Below are positions 49,969 through 60,079 of a stretch of 64,000 nt of DNA, piece after piece. Position numbers and translations under genes: made by a program. A model generated the notes under the pieces. That model did no database searches. It saw only the letters and a program-made list of their open reading frames with translations, and had not been told where the DNA came from. The DNA lies in NCBI RefSeq assembly GCF_032854445.1, contig NC_088301.1, positions 19,649,808 to 19,713,807 of the forward strand, in the 5' to 3' direction. Source of the stretch: Liolophura sinensis (taxonomy: Eukaryota; Mollusca; Polyplacophora; Chitonida; Chitonidae). Each line of letters starts with the position of its first letter. The first letter of the stretch is position 1.

Positions 49969-50178
49969 TCTTCTACCAAAATGGCGTGCACATATCTGTA
50001 TACATCACACCTGGAAAAGTTTCTAACTAACTTGCCAAAGGTAGGATATACAGTATGTAGTTGTCCCTTGCATGGCCACTTTATTCAGTTTCCTCTGTCC
50101 CCTAAACTTTAACGTCATAGCATAACTGAAAAATTCTTGATTATGGCGTTTAAATAGCAGCCAAATAAATCAAATCAC
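49969..50178 (+). mobile_element. SINE-like element, relative of 37545-37840
   Basis: TTGTCTTCTACCAAAATGGC, CTTGCCAAAGGTAGGATATA, CAGTTTCCTCTGTCCCCTAA, then CATAACTGAAAAATTCTTGA, TTATGGCGTTTAAATAGCAG and a CCAAATAAATCAAAT tail. Same order as 37545-37840 but without the G19 tract. It abuts the 41-bp array. Confidence 0.65.
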
Positions 50179-50430
50179 AAGACGGAATAGTCGGTGGAGA
50201 GAACCTTATGCGTGGAGAGAGTAACATCAGCTAACAGTTCCGCTTAATAAGACAAGGAAATTTGGCTTAAAAGTGTACTGATTCTTCAGAGGGAACAGCC
50301 CAAACCTATTATAAGCACTGGACGCATTCCACACGTAAGAAGAAAATACATATGAAAGCAAAAATTCTTCACCTGTATATGGATACATTACTTTATGTGT
50401 ACTTCTGAAGATGTGATCCGTGGCATACAG

Positions 50431-50851
50431 GAATAACTGTGTATCAGTTCAGTACAGTTTGGCGATAACTGTGTATCAGTTCAGTACAGTTTGGTGATAA
50501 CTGTGTATCAGTTCAGTACAGTTTGGCGATAACTGTGTATCAGTTCAGTACAGTTTGGTGATAACTGTGTATCAGTTCAGTACAGTTTGGCGATAACTGT
50601 GTATCAGTTCAGTACAGTTTGGTGATAACTGTGTATCAGTTCAGTACAGTTTGGCGATAACTGTGTATCAGTTCAGTACAGTTTGGCGATAACTGTGTAT
50701 CAGTTCAGTACAGTTTGGCGATAACTGTGTATCAGTTCAGTACAGTTTGGCGATAACTGTGTATCAGTTCAGTACAGTTTGGTGATAACTGTGTATCAGT
50801 TCAGTACAGTTTGGCGATAACTGTGTATCAGTTCAGTACAGTTTGGCGATA
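50431..50851. repeat. Minisatellite, 32-bp unit, 13 copies, nearly identical
   Basis: Units of GATAACTGTGTATCAGTTCA, GTACAGTTTGG and C/T. The only regular difference is the last base, in the order C T C T C T C C C C T C C. There are no spacers between copies, so this is not a CRISPR-like array. The identity points to very recent expansion. Confidence 0.97.
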
Positions 50852-52180
50852 AAGTTTGTCAGGAACTTCTCAGCCTACGAGAAAACCCACACGCAGAATG
50901 TACGTAACACTGACGTCTTACGCAGCTTTTGCTGTGCCAAGATGTGATGTGATAAAGCATAAGCTTTGACAGACTTTCACATTACATAGGATGTATACTG
51001 GTTCCTTGGCATTTTTGTACAAGTCTAGCCCTGCCAGCAGAGCAGCATGGTTGAGTGACTCCAGGACAGCGCAGCCCAGCACAATAAAGTACATGCAAGA
51101 AGCGAAGCATTCTTTGCTTCCAGTATATGAGACTCTCAAGTAAATATGGTCTGTTCACAGGACTAAATTGAACAATTTCTTCCACCGCTCTACTGAGGCA
51201 TGAAACCATCATTTTTGTTCCCTACTATAATACTAAACTGTCAAGGGAGCCTGCTATCCAGTGCAATTTCCGACCATACCTTAAGCCTTGAGTGCAAAGT
51301 TCACCTCAAATCAGCACACGTCTAACAGTAAACTGATGTTAAAGTAAAGTTGACATTAAATCTGTGGGAAAACCTGGGATTACTTTTAGATAAAAGAACT
51401 ACATCATTTCAATAAAGTCAGCAGCTAGTTGAAATACCATCCATTCAACTTTATCAATTAACCTGGATTTCAGACAAATTTCCAATAATTGGTTTATAGT
51501 ACCGGTGGCAGAAACATACCATGTTTGCCTTTTCTGCTTTTTTTTTGTTAGGTAACCATATCTTTAATTCCTGTACATAAAACCAAGGACTATTAGCTAC
51601 ATTCAAATATCTGCTAGTTTACAATTTAATATAAACATATCCATATTACAAGTTTATCAAAAAGTATAATACCAATAATGTATAGAATTAGGTGCAGAAA
51701 AATACTCACAATTCTCAGTAGTCAGCATACTGTAATTCTTCAACCTTTTCACGTGTTTATACAACCGTATTATGAAGTCATTATTCTGTGTTGATTGATT
51801 TAGAAAATTATGCTTTTTGTGAAACAATGAAAACTGGCTAATCCAACAAACTGGAGTGAAAAGTTGCTCTTTCATATGTAAAAAGGTGGAGGTTATATAC
51901 GTGTTCAAAAGACAATGAACTCTGTACATATCCAAAAAGTTTTCTCACTTAAACATACAAACGAATTAACACAAATTTGCAACCAGTCTTAAACACCCTA
52001 AATACAGCCAAACAGTTGAACAGTAAAAAAAAAAGGTTGTTTTCTGACACTCTATTATGATCAATACTCCAAGTTGTCCCATTTCATGATGAACAATCAT
52101 GCTGCTCTCTTTCATATGGCATGCATGAGGGAAATGCACATCAAACATGTCATTCATGTTATTTAGTCTACTCAAACATT
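50852..52180. other. Intronic sequence, no gene recognised
   Basis: AT-rich sequence. At 51729-51790 a short stretch (TACTGTAATTCTTCAACCTT) recalls the start of repeat family C. Confidence 0.4.
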
Positions 52181-52181
52181 C

Positions 52182-52300
52182 ATATATTGGTTTTTTACTT
52201 AGTACACAAGAATATTTGACTTATACAACAATGGCCAGCCTAATGGTAGGAGGAAACCCGCAGGAAATCTACAGGTTGCAGGCCAACCATGCCAAACAAT
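52182..52300 (-). mobile_element. SINE family A copy, decayed
   Basis: On the plus strand: TATTGGTTTTTTACTTAGTA, CACAAGAATATTTGACTTAT, ACAACAATGGCCAGCCTAAT, GGTAGGAGGAAACCCGCAGG and TCTACAGGTTGCAGGCC. Many substitutions and no tail repeat. Confidence 0.75.
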
Positions 52301-53175
52301 TTACAATCAATCCACTAAGGAATATCGTAAGCTCAAGGGCTGAGAAAAGATAGATACACCCCAAACTGGATCTTCAAAAAGAATAGGAGAAAAAAAAATA
52401 GAAAAAAAAACAGAACGAATTGTGGATGATTCGGATTAACTCAGGTATCCATTACGGTGACCACTGAGGTTTTGTTACGGCCGAGAGCGAGCTGTTTAAT
52501 ATTCAAATAAGGAGAGAGTTATTTACAATTCAGCATGTTTGAAGTCAAAAAATATTCTGCACATGCTGGCAAATGTAAGTTACATTTTGGCAGCTTTATC
52601 CCCATCCTCACTCCTGCGTCCCTCTCTCTCCGCAGCCCTGACTCCACCCCTGCAAATTATCACGCCAGTAGATTTTGAATAATTAACATGTTTATACAAT
52701 GCATCCATATTTTTGCATCTTAATGCATGGCAATTAATTGCAGGGCGTTAATTTCGACAGGAATCCAGGTAATCTGATTCTCATTATGGCTCAAAAACTA
52801 CAAATAAAAACTAAACAGAAATCTGCTTAGACAGTTAACAATAATTTCAAACTGGCCAAATGTTCTCAAATTTCCAATTCCTCACTGGCTTGGCTCTTTT
52901 TTAATGGACAAATGAATTCCGCATCTTATAAGTTATTACCACGGGATCCACAAAATCTGTATGCCTATGCAAATTGGAACAGCTTTGTGGTACTAGACTA
53001 GCTACACTGCATATTCTGGAGGTTTACCACAAAGTACACAACACTTTTATGCAGAGGGGGTTTATGGAAATCCATTCGGATTCTGGTTTTAAGAAAATGA
53101 CAAAAATGAAAAACTTCCAAAGTGGATATTGTGCATGGAGAATTCATGGCCACTTCTTCAATCTATACTCTATTC
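52301..53175. other. Intronic sequence, no gene recognised
   Basis: AT-rich sequence with A tracts at 52390-52411. No supported feature. Confidence 0.4.
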
Positions 53176-53182
53176 GTGACCA

Positions 53183-53285
53183 ATATTTATTTATTTATTT
53201 GATTGGTGTTTCACCTTTTACACAAAAATAGTTCACTTATACGATGGGAGCCAGTATTATGGTGCAAGGAAACCAGCCAGAGTCG
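53183..53285 (-). mobile_element. SINE family A copy, decayed
   Basis: On the plus strand: (ATTT)n GATTGGTGTTTCACCTTT, TACACAAAAATAGTTCACTT, ATACGATGGGAGCCAGTATT, ATGGTGCAAGGAAACCAGCC. It stops before the CCACGACC part. Confidence 0.8.
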
Positions 53286-53289
53286 AGGA

Positions 53290-55300
53290 AAATATGGTGA
53301 TTATATGATAACATGGCCAGCAGAATGGGTTTCTTACTATTCTAAGAGAGCTGGGATTATTTTATCCAGAATTTGGCAGGCTGTGATCAATGAGCAGCGA
53401 TCTGGGGTCAAAGGTGATTCCCTTATCAGCAGGCGAGCCACAACAGAAGCTGCTGAGAAAACAGCCCAGAAATGCCGACAGGTTTCCTTGTATCCTGATC
53501 CAATCTATGATCCCCTCCTAACCACTCCAGGATAAACCTGGTGCTTATAGAAGTGTTACAGCGTCTACAGAGCCAACTCATTGCCACCCAACACCACAAA
53601 CAGTGTACAACAGTGTACAGTGGCTGTGATAAAGAACCTGTGTGTATATAAGTAGGGTATTAGTTAGGCATACTCAGCTATACACACAGTGTAACACCTG
53701 AGCGATACAGAAACATTTCACCCACATCTCAATCAACATCACAGGACAAATTTCACATCCTTTTCTTGACAATGATTGTTTGTGCTGGATATTTCAGCAG
53801 AAATGCTATTGACAGACATGTATGTTTCAGCCTGCACCCCACAATTAGCTATAATCTATCGTGGTAGAGGTCTTATGTACATGTATAATGTATGTAAGCT
53901 TATGTATAATAGCTATGCATCAGATAAAATGTCTGATGACTTGTCATCACTCTCCATATACTTCCTCTAAATTCATTTTAACACTGCACAATGAATGCAT
54001 AAGCTATGTGCGCTCAATTAAACGCAAACACACTATTCATATTTATTTGTTTGTTTATTTATTTATCGGCATTTTATTCAGTACTCAGATATTGGTGATC
54101 GCTACGAAACTTTTGAACAAAAAACTATCTGATCAATCAAGTGGGAGGTTGATTGGTAAAGAGTCACTTCAAACTGAAATACATCATTTTCCATCTAAGA
54201 AAATTCCACAGAATTGCCACCAATTTTTGTGCTTTACCCTTGCATTCAACCTAATGTAAACACTTACGATTTTTTTTCTCCACTTTATATATACTTAATA
54301 TCATTATTAATTTGTCTCTTAATTAATACATTTCTCTGCTTACATTCTGTCTATGCTATTACTGTAATAATTTCACTTTGTTTACATTATATCTATGCTA
54401 TATAATGTCACTGTTTTCTGTTTTTATTGCCTGTTCAGTAAGCTGGCCCCATTCCAGAGGGTTGCTAAACAAAATACAACACAATAATACAAATCGCATT
54501 TCACCCACATTCATATGCATTTGATGCTGTCAAAACATATGCTCCCTAGCACAAAATCAACATAAAAAAATACAACTTCTGTTTTAAATTTGCAATGACC
54601 TGTAGCTGAGACAAAAATCAGTTCATCAATTAACACACATATTTTATTCACATCATGGGTTTTGAAAGTAATTTTCTACAGATACCAGAGTAATCTATGT
54701 ACCTGGGCCAGACAAAAAAAAATCTATATAGCTAATGGTTTTCAACAACAACCTCAGTATCAATGCAGTTCCCCTTCATTTCATGAGATAATTGAAGGTT
54801 GCACGGAATCAATATTCTGCAACGGTCGCCTATTACCTAATACCAGAGGGGGTGAAGAGACTTTACCTATAGCTCGACATTACCCAATCACCAGAAACCT
54901 ACGGCGCGGACCAGATGGAACGCACAATAGCCAGCGCAATTACAAGTCTGCGTAGAGTTCAAACTGAGGGGTGGGAGAAAGGTGTCAGCTGGTCTAAGAG
55001 GGAAGAAGATCATGGTGTGAATTTAGCAGTTAGAGAACTTGCCAAGGGTTTGTGTGGGTCTCCTATATACCATCAGCTGGCTGCTTAATACATTTAACAC
55101 AACCAGATGTCTCTGGGTTTCACCTCGAGTGAATAACCGCCTAGCTATTTTAAGGTTGAGAGTGAACATGGTTCTACTTGGCTTTTGAATGTAAAATGGT
55201 CAGAAGAATCGCTTAGCCAAGGCATATCACATCTGTATACTCACTCTATCTTACTGGTTGCCATTATACTTCTCTCCAAGAAGATCTCTGCAAACTGCAA
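53290..55300. other. Intronic sequence, no gene recognised
   Basis: A TTTATTTGTTTGTTTATTTA stretch at 54039-54065 may be the tail of a very decayed SINE. The rest shows short frames only. Confidence 0.4.
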
Positions 55301-55309
55301 GTTTTATTT

Positions 55310-55500
55310 TGTGTACTACGTAAATGACTTAACACTTTGCCCCCAAAAAGTGCATTTTTAAAGGCAAATAAACGTATTAAAATGTTAATGCTTTTTGAGC
55401 CGAAACTTATCTTTTTCCAGTAGAATATATGATCCTAAATTCCAAGCAAACCTTTAAAAAATTAATATTACAATCAGGAATCTCATAATCAACTTGAAAC
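55310..55500 (-). repeat. Dispersed repeat family B copy
   Basis: GCCCCCAAAAAGTGCATTTT, AAAGGCAAATAAACGTATTA, GAGCCGAAACTTATC, TTCCAGTAGAATATATGATC and CCAAGCAAACCTTT match 5760-5965 in the same orientation. Confidence 0.65.
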
Positions 55501-55822
55501 TCTTCTATATACCTGTCCTGTTGTGGTATGCTAATTATACCGTTAAACCTTGACTGGAACTAAACTAAAATAAGAGTAACGATCACATAACAAACGCTGA
55601 ATGCTCACATAAACCAGTGAAAAAAAAAGAAATAATTTAAAGAAGAAGGATTTTTTGTCTCAAATGAAAGCCAACATACACAATTATGATACAGAAATAT
55701 TTTAAATTAACAATCCAATCTCATGATACACACTTTTCGCCAGCTATGAGGAACAGACTTTGTACATCTGAAGCACGTCAGGTACGTCTTAAACATCCCA
55801 CCTGGACGTGTTGATGGCTTAC

Positions 55823-55944
55823 CTTTTGCCAGGAACCTTCAGGCGGTAATCAATGGGTAGCAGTTGATCCTTCCTCTTCCCTTTGGGCTTAACCATTTCC
55901 TTGAATTTCTTGTACACTTTGGCCATGATTTCATCTATTCCCAT
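55823..55944 (-). CDS. PDE4: PDE4 alternative first exon, 40-codon basic N-terminus
   Basis: From ATG at 55944 there are 40 codons plus AG, ending at an AAAAG|GTAAGC donor. An in-frame TGA lies just upstream of the L-V-W-Y-L-F-C codons that precede the ATG, so this is a first coding exon. The peptide is MGIDEIMAKVYKKFKEMV, then KPKGKRKDQLLPIDYRLKVPGK. The leftover AG plus T from the shared exon gives Ser before FDVENG. A second in-frame ATG at 55926 would give a 34-codon form. Lys and Arg dominate the middle (KKFKEMVKPKGKRK), which could serve membrane-surface, nuclear or partner binding; that is inference. It is the farthest first exon, about 47.6 kb from the shared exon. I know of no family member with exactly this N-terminus. 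The phase match and clean coding sequence make it likely to belong to the same gene. Confidence 0.7.
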
Positions 55945-57160
55945 GCAGAACAGGTACCAAACCAAGGATCAGCTACAGAAAACCTTTTTGTCTTGACACA
56001 GACAAAAATCACTCGATTACTGTGTAAAGCTACACAAGCAATTCATCCATAGGTAAGAGCAACACTCATTTGAGAATCAGAAAAACTTTGATGACGAATT
56101 TGAAATCTTCTCAAGAACCTTCCCAAATTGGTACTCCCAAAAAGGTGTTCAGCCAGACATAGAGAACAGAATTAAGGAGTGTCAAAGCACTAAAACATGT
56201 AGGCCATGAAAAACTTGCACCCATGACAAAAGGATGGGTAAAACTTGTTCGCGCCGTACGAACTTTGCAAGTGCCACACTGAACCAAGGAAGATCAGAAG
56301 AGTGAAAGGGTGTCAGAAAAACAAAAGGTAACGAACTAAACAGGAACTGGCGTTTTTCATCATGTTGCCAGTAACCCGTGACAGGCGTGTTGAGGTGCAG
56401 TCGGGTAGCTCATGGCTCACAAGCGGTTCAAACCCGACAGATGGGAAAGTACACCAGTACGACCAGAGATGCCTTGAAAACAATTTTTGGCTGCGTCAAT
56501 ATGCACAAAGTTGCTACTCTCATCCATCTCTGCTCTGCTAAGGGCTGTTCTCTGACACTGGAATGCCATTTCTACCAGCTCCTAACAAACTTACTTGGCA
56601 CACATATATAGCACGGCCCTTCTAGCTCCTGCTCTAGCTGTCAGAGATACTGAAGCTAGACGGAATGACACAGTTCAGGCAATAAGGCAGGAGCATGCAG
56701 CTACTGACATACACCTTCAGATGAGTCAAGAACACTAGCAGCACATTACAGGCCTTCCGAAGATTCTGCACGCTGTCAGCACGTACCTGCCCATGCTCAT
56801 AGGTACACACAGGCAGAGAGACACCACCCCAGATACCACTTCACTTCACAGTTTTAAAATAGAAATACCATCTCAGTATTTGTCGAAAAGCAAGATGCTT
56901 ATCCAGATATTATTAATAAGTACAGACCTGGTCGGCATAGAGATACCTTTGTTAGGCCAGAAGCTACAAAGCAGGTAATGACCATGACAAGTACACGCTT
57001 CTGTAACATCACTTCTCAATGGGCGAGGACACTCACTTTAGCTGGACATTTCCTTGACAACAATGAGAGCGACAGGGACAGCAGATGTGGGGAATGCCTA
57101 AGAACACCTGCTGTTCTTTTATCCTGAAGGGCACCTGGTCACAATAAAGATGCCAAGTAT
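55945..57160. other. Upstream of the 40-codon PDE4 first exon; possible decayed coding patch
   Basis: The first few hundred bases should contain the 5'UTR and promoter of the 55823-55944 exon, but no start site can be named. At about 56611-56790 a plus-strand frame reads ALLAPALAVRDTEARRND, TVQAIRQEHAATDIHLQ, stop, QHITGLPKILHAVSTYLP. It looks like the broken C-terminal part of a transposon-encoded or other helical protein. The family was not recognised. Confidence 0.3.
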
Positions 57161-57189
57161 TTGATGACCACTTTAGGGTCTTATTATAA

Positions 57190-57490
57190 ATAATGAGGTC
57201 AGTTGAGAGTTCAAATCCAGATGTTGCAGGACGGATTTCCACCACTGTTTTTTTTAGTGCTGCTTCACTGAAACAACTTACCAGGGGAAGTAAGCCACCC
57301 CACCCGGGCCATTATACTAATACGGTCAGCCAGTCATTGCACTATCCCCTTAATGCTGAACACCAAGCGAGGAAGCTACGACTTTCTCCTTAAAGGTCTT
57401 AAGTGTGACCCAACCCAGGACTGACCTTGGATCTACCGCCCTCGAAGCGGACGCTGTACCAACTCAGCTGTCCCGGCCGTGTGGCGAAGT
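57190..57490 (-). mobile_element. tRNA-derived SINE with recognisable Pol III boxes
   Basis: Read on the minus strand from 57480: GGCCGGGACAGCTGAGTTGG, TACAGCGTCCGCTTCGAGGG (A box region CAGCTGAGTTGGTACAGC). It continues CGGTAGATCCAAGGTCAGTC, CTGGGTTGGGTCACACTTAA (B box GGTCAGTCC). The body continues through GGAAGCTACGACTTTCTCC on the other strand. This is a fairly complete tRNA-like head, unlike the truncated family A copies. The body is about 200 bp further and contains a second B-box-like GAGTTCAAATCC (plus strand) at about 57210. Confidence 0.7.
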
Positions 57491-57599
57491 CCTACATAAA
57501 GGTTTTAAACTGTTTCAACAACCTGAGGCCTGCCATCATATAAATGCTCTCAACCGTTACATAATACATCAAGAAAAGAGATAATAAGTATAGCTGTCC

Positions 57600-57775
57600 A
57601 TCATTACACTTCATTATGGCCTTGAGTACAGCAAGATTTTTCCCGATTAAAACTGGTTGTGGGTAATTTCTCCCTTGACTGCCTGTTTCCCCTCAATATA
57701 ACACTGGTTGTTGTCGTATACGTGAAATACTTGGACAGCAAACAGCACAAAGCCCCAGTGAAATAAATAATAAAA
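57600..57775 (+). mobile_element. SINE family A-related copy, decayed
   Basis: AACTGGTTGTGGGTAATTTC, GCCTGTTTCCCCTCAATATA, ACACTGGTTGTTGTCGTATA, CGTGAAATACTTGG and a GAAATAAATAATAAAA tail. It keeps the order of the family A landmarks but with many changes. Confidence 0.6.
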
Positions 57776-59885
57776 ACCAATTTGAATTTGAGGACGAATA
57801 TCATTTTGCTTGGGCTCAGTGTTTGAGCTTTTTGGAGTATCTGATTAGGATGTGATTCAAACTGCCAATCAGTCTAGATCAAATTCATTATCTGAAAATT
57901 TGACAGAGCCATATTCACTCTAGCCCATCCTTTTGATTATCTATAGCATCATGTAATAATACCTGAAAATGTGAATATGTGAATGATACTTCTGAAGTCT
58001 TCGTTAGCATTCTTGTCATTATTGATATTTGTGAATAAAAAATAGAATCAATTAAGTCAGACTTAATTATTCTAGTACAAAAATCCAACATTATTCTAAA
58101 AACAAACATTACACAAAACTATATTTCTGGACTACATTTCCCAACAGGCTTAAATCTCAATACACTACATAAATATGGTATGTGAAACTCGGGATGTAAT
58201 TTGGTATATCTAAGTTGAAATGACGCACTTTTATGAATATTTCATACATACAATAGCAGTCAGCGTACTGAATGGAGGAAAATGACCTTTGGCAAGTCAC
58301 GGACAAACTTTCCAACCTATCTGCCATCGAACTTGCATCAAGTGATTAATCCACAGAAAAAAAAAAAACATCAGGGCACTGCGTGAGAATCTAATTATGT
58401 CTTAATCACATCGTTTGTTATTGCATTCTTCCACAACATAAAAGCAAAAAAAAAAAAAAAAAAATACAAATTTGATTTACTAATGATCCACTGACAACAT
58501 CTGTTGTATGGAATAAAAAAAAACAAAAAACGAATGACTACAATTATCTAAAAACAACTAAAGCCTCAAATTGTTCTTGTACAAAAAAATATGGCCATGG
58601 CAATAACTAATGTCACCTGAAAATCAATTCTCCTGTTTAACAAAATCAAATTTAATCCAATGTAATAAGCAAACCAAATACAGATGAACATAACCATGTC
58701 AGAAATTTCATCTGTAATTTGACAAAGTGTGTGAATGCCACCAGACACATATTATTGATATATGCAAACTGTTGATCAGATAAACTGAGTGGTTTTGAAG
58801 TTCAGGATGATGAAGTGTAATTATGTATGTCAATATATGTCTAATGATCCAAATACCACGGAAAGCCAGTGTCTCTGATGTCAGGAAGGTTAAACATTTA
58901 GCATAATTCCTAAAGATATCAAAGTAAATCTAAAACATGACTGTGTGACACAAAGAGGCACATAACTTTGTGCAACAGACGTTGTTACTTTAAGGTAATA
59001 CATGAGTAGCGTAATTCCGAAAACAGAAAGGTTCACTTTGACTCAGTATTTCTGCAGATTATCTTGCCATCATCAGGAGAACTCTTGGTGATGGTAAAAT
59101 AAAATGCAGGAAAAATTCGCCCAAATGAGGCATGTGCTGGCAAATTAGTTAAGATAAAATTAGGATCACACCAATTAATATAAATATCACTCTGAAAGAA
59201 TCTGACTTTTCAAAGGTATTAATACGGTACAAAGTCATGTGACGACAGCAGCAGCAGCCTCCATGGTAAGAGCTCACACGTCACCCAGCTGTAAGACTTA
59301 TAACCTCTATCACAAAGTAACAATACACAAGGTAAAGTGGTGGAGAGTACTAAACATGGATCAATTCTCCATCTTGCTGGACGCGTGTATTGTTTGCATT
59401 TACGCTCCGCTGTATAGCAGCTCTGATTGCATGTCCAAGCACGCGTATTCAGTGTTTCCACATGAACAATTAATATGGTCAGATAATGATGGGAAACTTT
59501 TGCCCGAGTAGGCCTCTGGGAAATCATAGTGTTTCTGGTAGGTATTGTGTTTCAAACGACAAGAGCAAAACACAGTCCAGAGGTCATCTCACACATGCTG
59601 CATGCATTTAGCAGTATCTAGGACAATCAATCCGTTTACCTATGCAATTGAACAGGTACAAATGCAGGTAAGATATCTTGCAGAATAAAATAGTGAATAT
59701 TACAGGAATTACCTGAGGCTGAGCTGATGCATGAATTCATAGCTTGACTGCTATGACATTTGTGATTTTATTATAACTGCAGAAATAACTTTTTGTTATT
59801 AATAATAATAATAATAATTTTGTGCATGACATGTACTGGCAAATCTTTCAGATATTCACATGATTAAAAAGTTACTCTGTTATTT
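57776..59885. other. Sequence with no gene recognised
   Basis: A SINE A-like scrap lies at 58237-58285 (ATTTCATACATACAATAGCA, GTCAGCGTACTGAATGGAGG). A tracts occur at 58359-58368 and 58446-58464. A minus-strand ATG frame of six codons at 59713-59732 fits the PDE4 splice phase but is chance-level. Confidence 0.4.
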
Positions 59886-59889
59886 ACAC

Positions 59890-60063
59890 CTCAGCTTTGT
59901 CTTGTATCAAACAGATGATCAGTGTCAAAATACTCAGCTTTGTCCTGTACCAAACAGCTGATCAGTGTCAAAATACTTAGCTTTGTCCTGTTTCAAACAG
60001 TTGGTCAGTGTCAAAATACTCAGCTTTGTCCTGTACCAAACAGCTGATCAGTATCAAAATACT
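59890..60063. repeat. Minisatellite, 43-bp unit, 4 copies
   Basis: Units of TCAGCTTTGTCCTGTACCAA, ACAGCTGATCAGTGTCAAAA and TAC begin at 59891, 59934, 59977 and 60020, exactly 43 bases apart. The last unit is followed by an inverted copy of part of the unit. Confidence 0.95.
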
Positions 60064-60077
60064 GTTTGGTGCAGGAC
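60028..60077. repeat. Inverted repeat at the end of the 43-bp array
   Basis: Arm GTCCTGTACCAAACAG (60028-60043) pairs with CTGTTTGGTGCAGGAC (60062-60077), with 15 of 16 positions complementary and an 18-base loop. Confidence 0.85.
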
Positions 60078-60079
60078 AC

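Larger units (their letters stand above)
1..55944 (-). other. PDE4: 5' part of a PDE4/dunce-type phosphodiesterase gene (exons plus introns)
   Basis: This is the extent of the gene as far as it can be seen. Four candidate first coding exons (55823-55944, 37856-37956, 33636-33697, 20448-20764) and one shared exon (8017-8199) lie on the minus strand. All four leave two codon bases at the donor and the shared exon supplies one, so any of them joins it in frame. The family hydrolyses cAMP to 5'-AMP, and its isoforms differ in N-termini that direct location and partners. I found no exon resembling the next part of UCR1, UCR2 or the HD-type catalytic domain, so the intron after 8017 probably runs past position 1. 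The first intron would be about 12 kb for the nearest first exon and about 48 kb for the farthest. Exon joining is inferred from phase and protein similarity; no transcript was available. Confidence 0.85.

Noticed and set aside
50431-50851. CRISPR-like array (also 49388-49965)
   Set aside because: Units are directly adjacent with no unique spacers, no cas genes are present, and the surroundings are animal intron.
3665-57490. tRNA genes at B-box sequences (3.7, 9.55, 56.4 and 57.2-57.4 kb)
   Set aside because: A and B box matches are present in some, but none can be folded into a complete cloverleaf. They fit SINE heads or tRNA-derived fragments.
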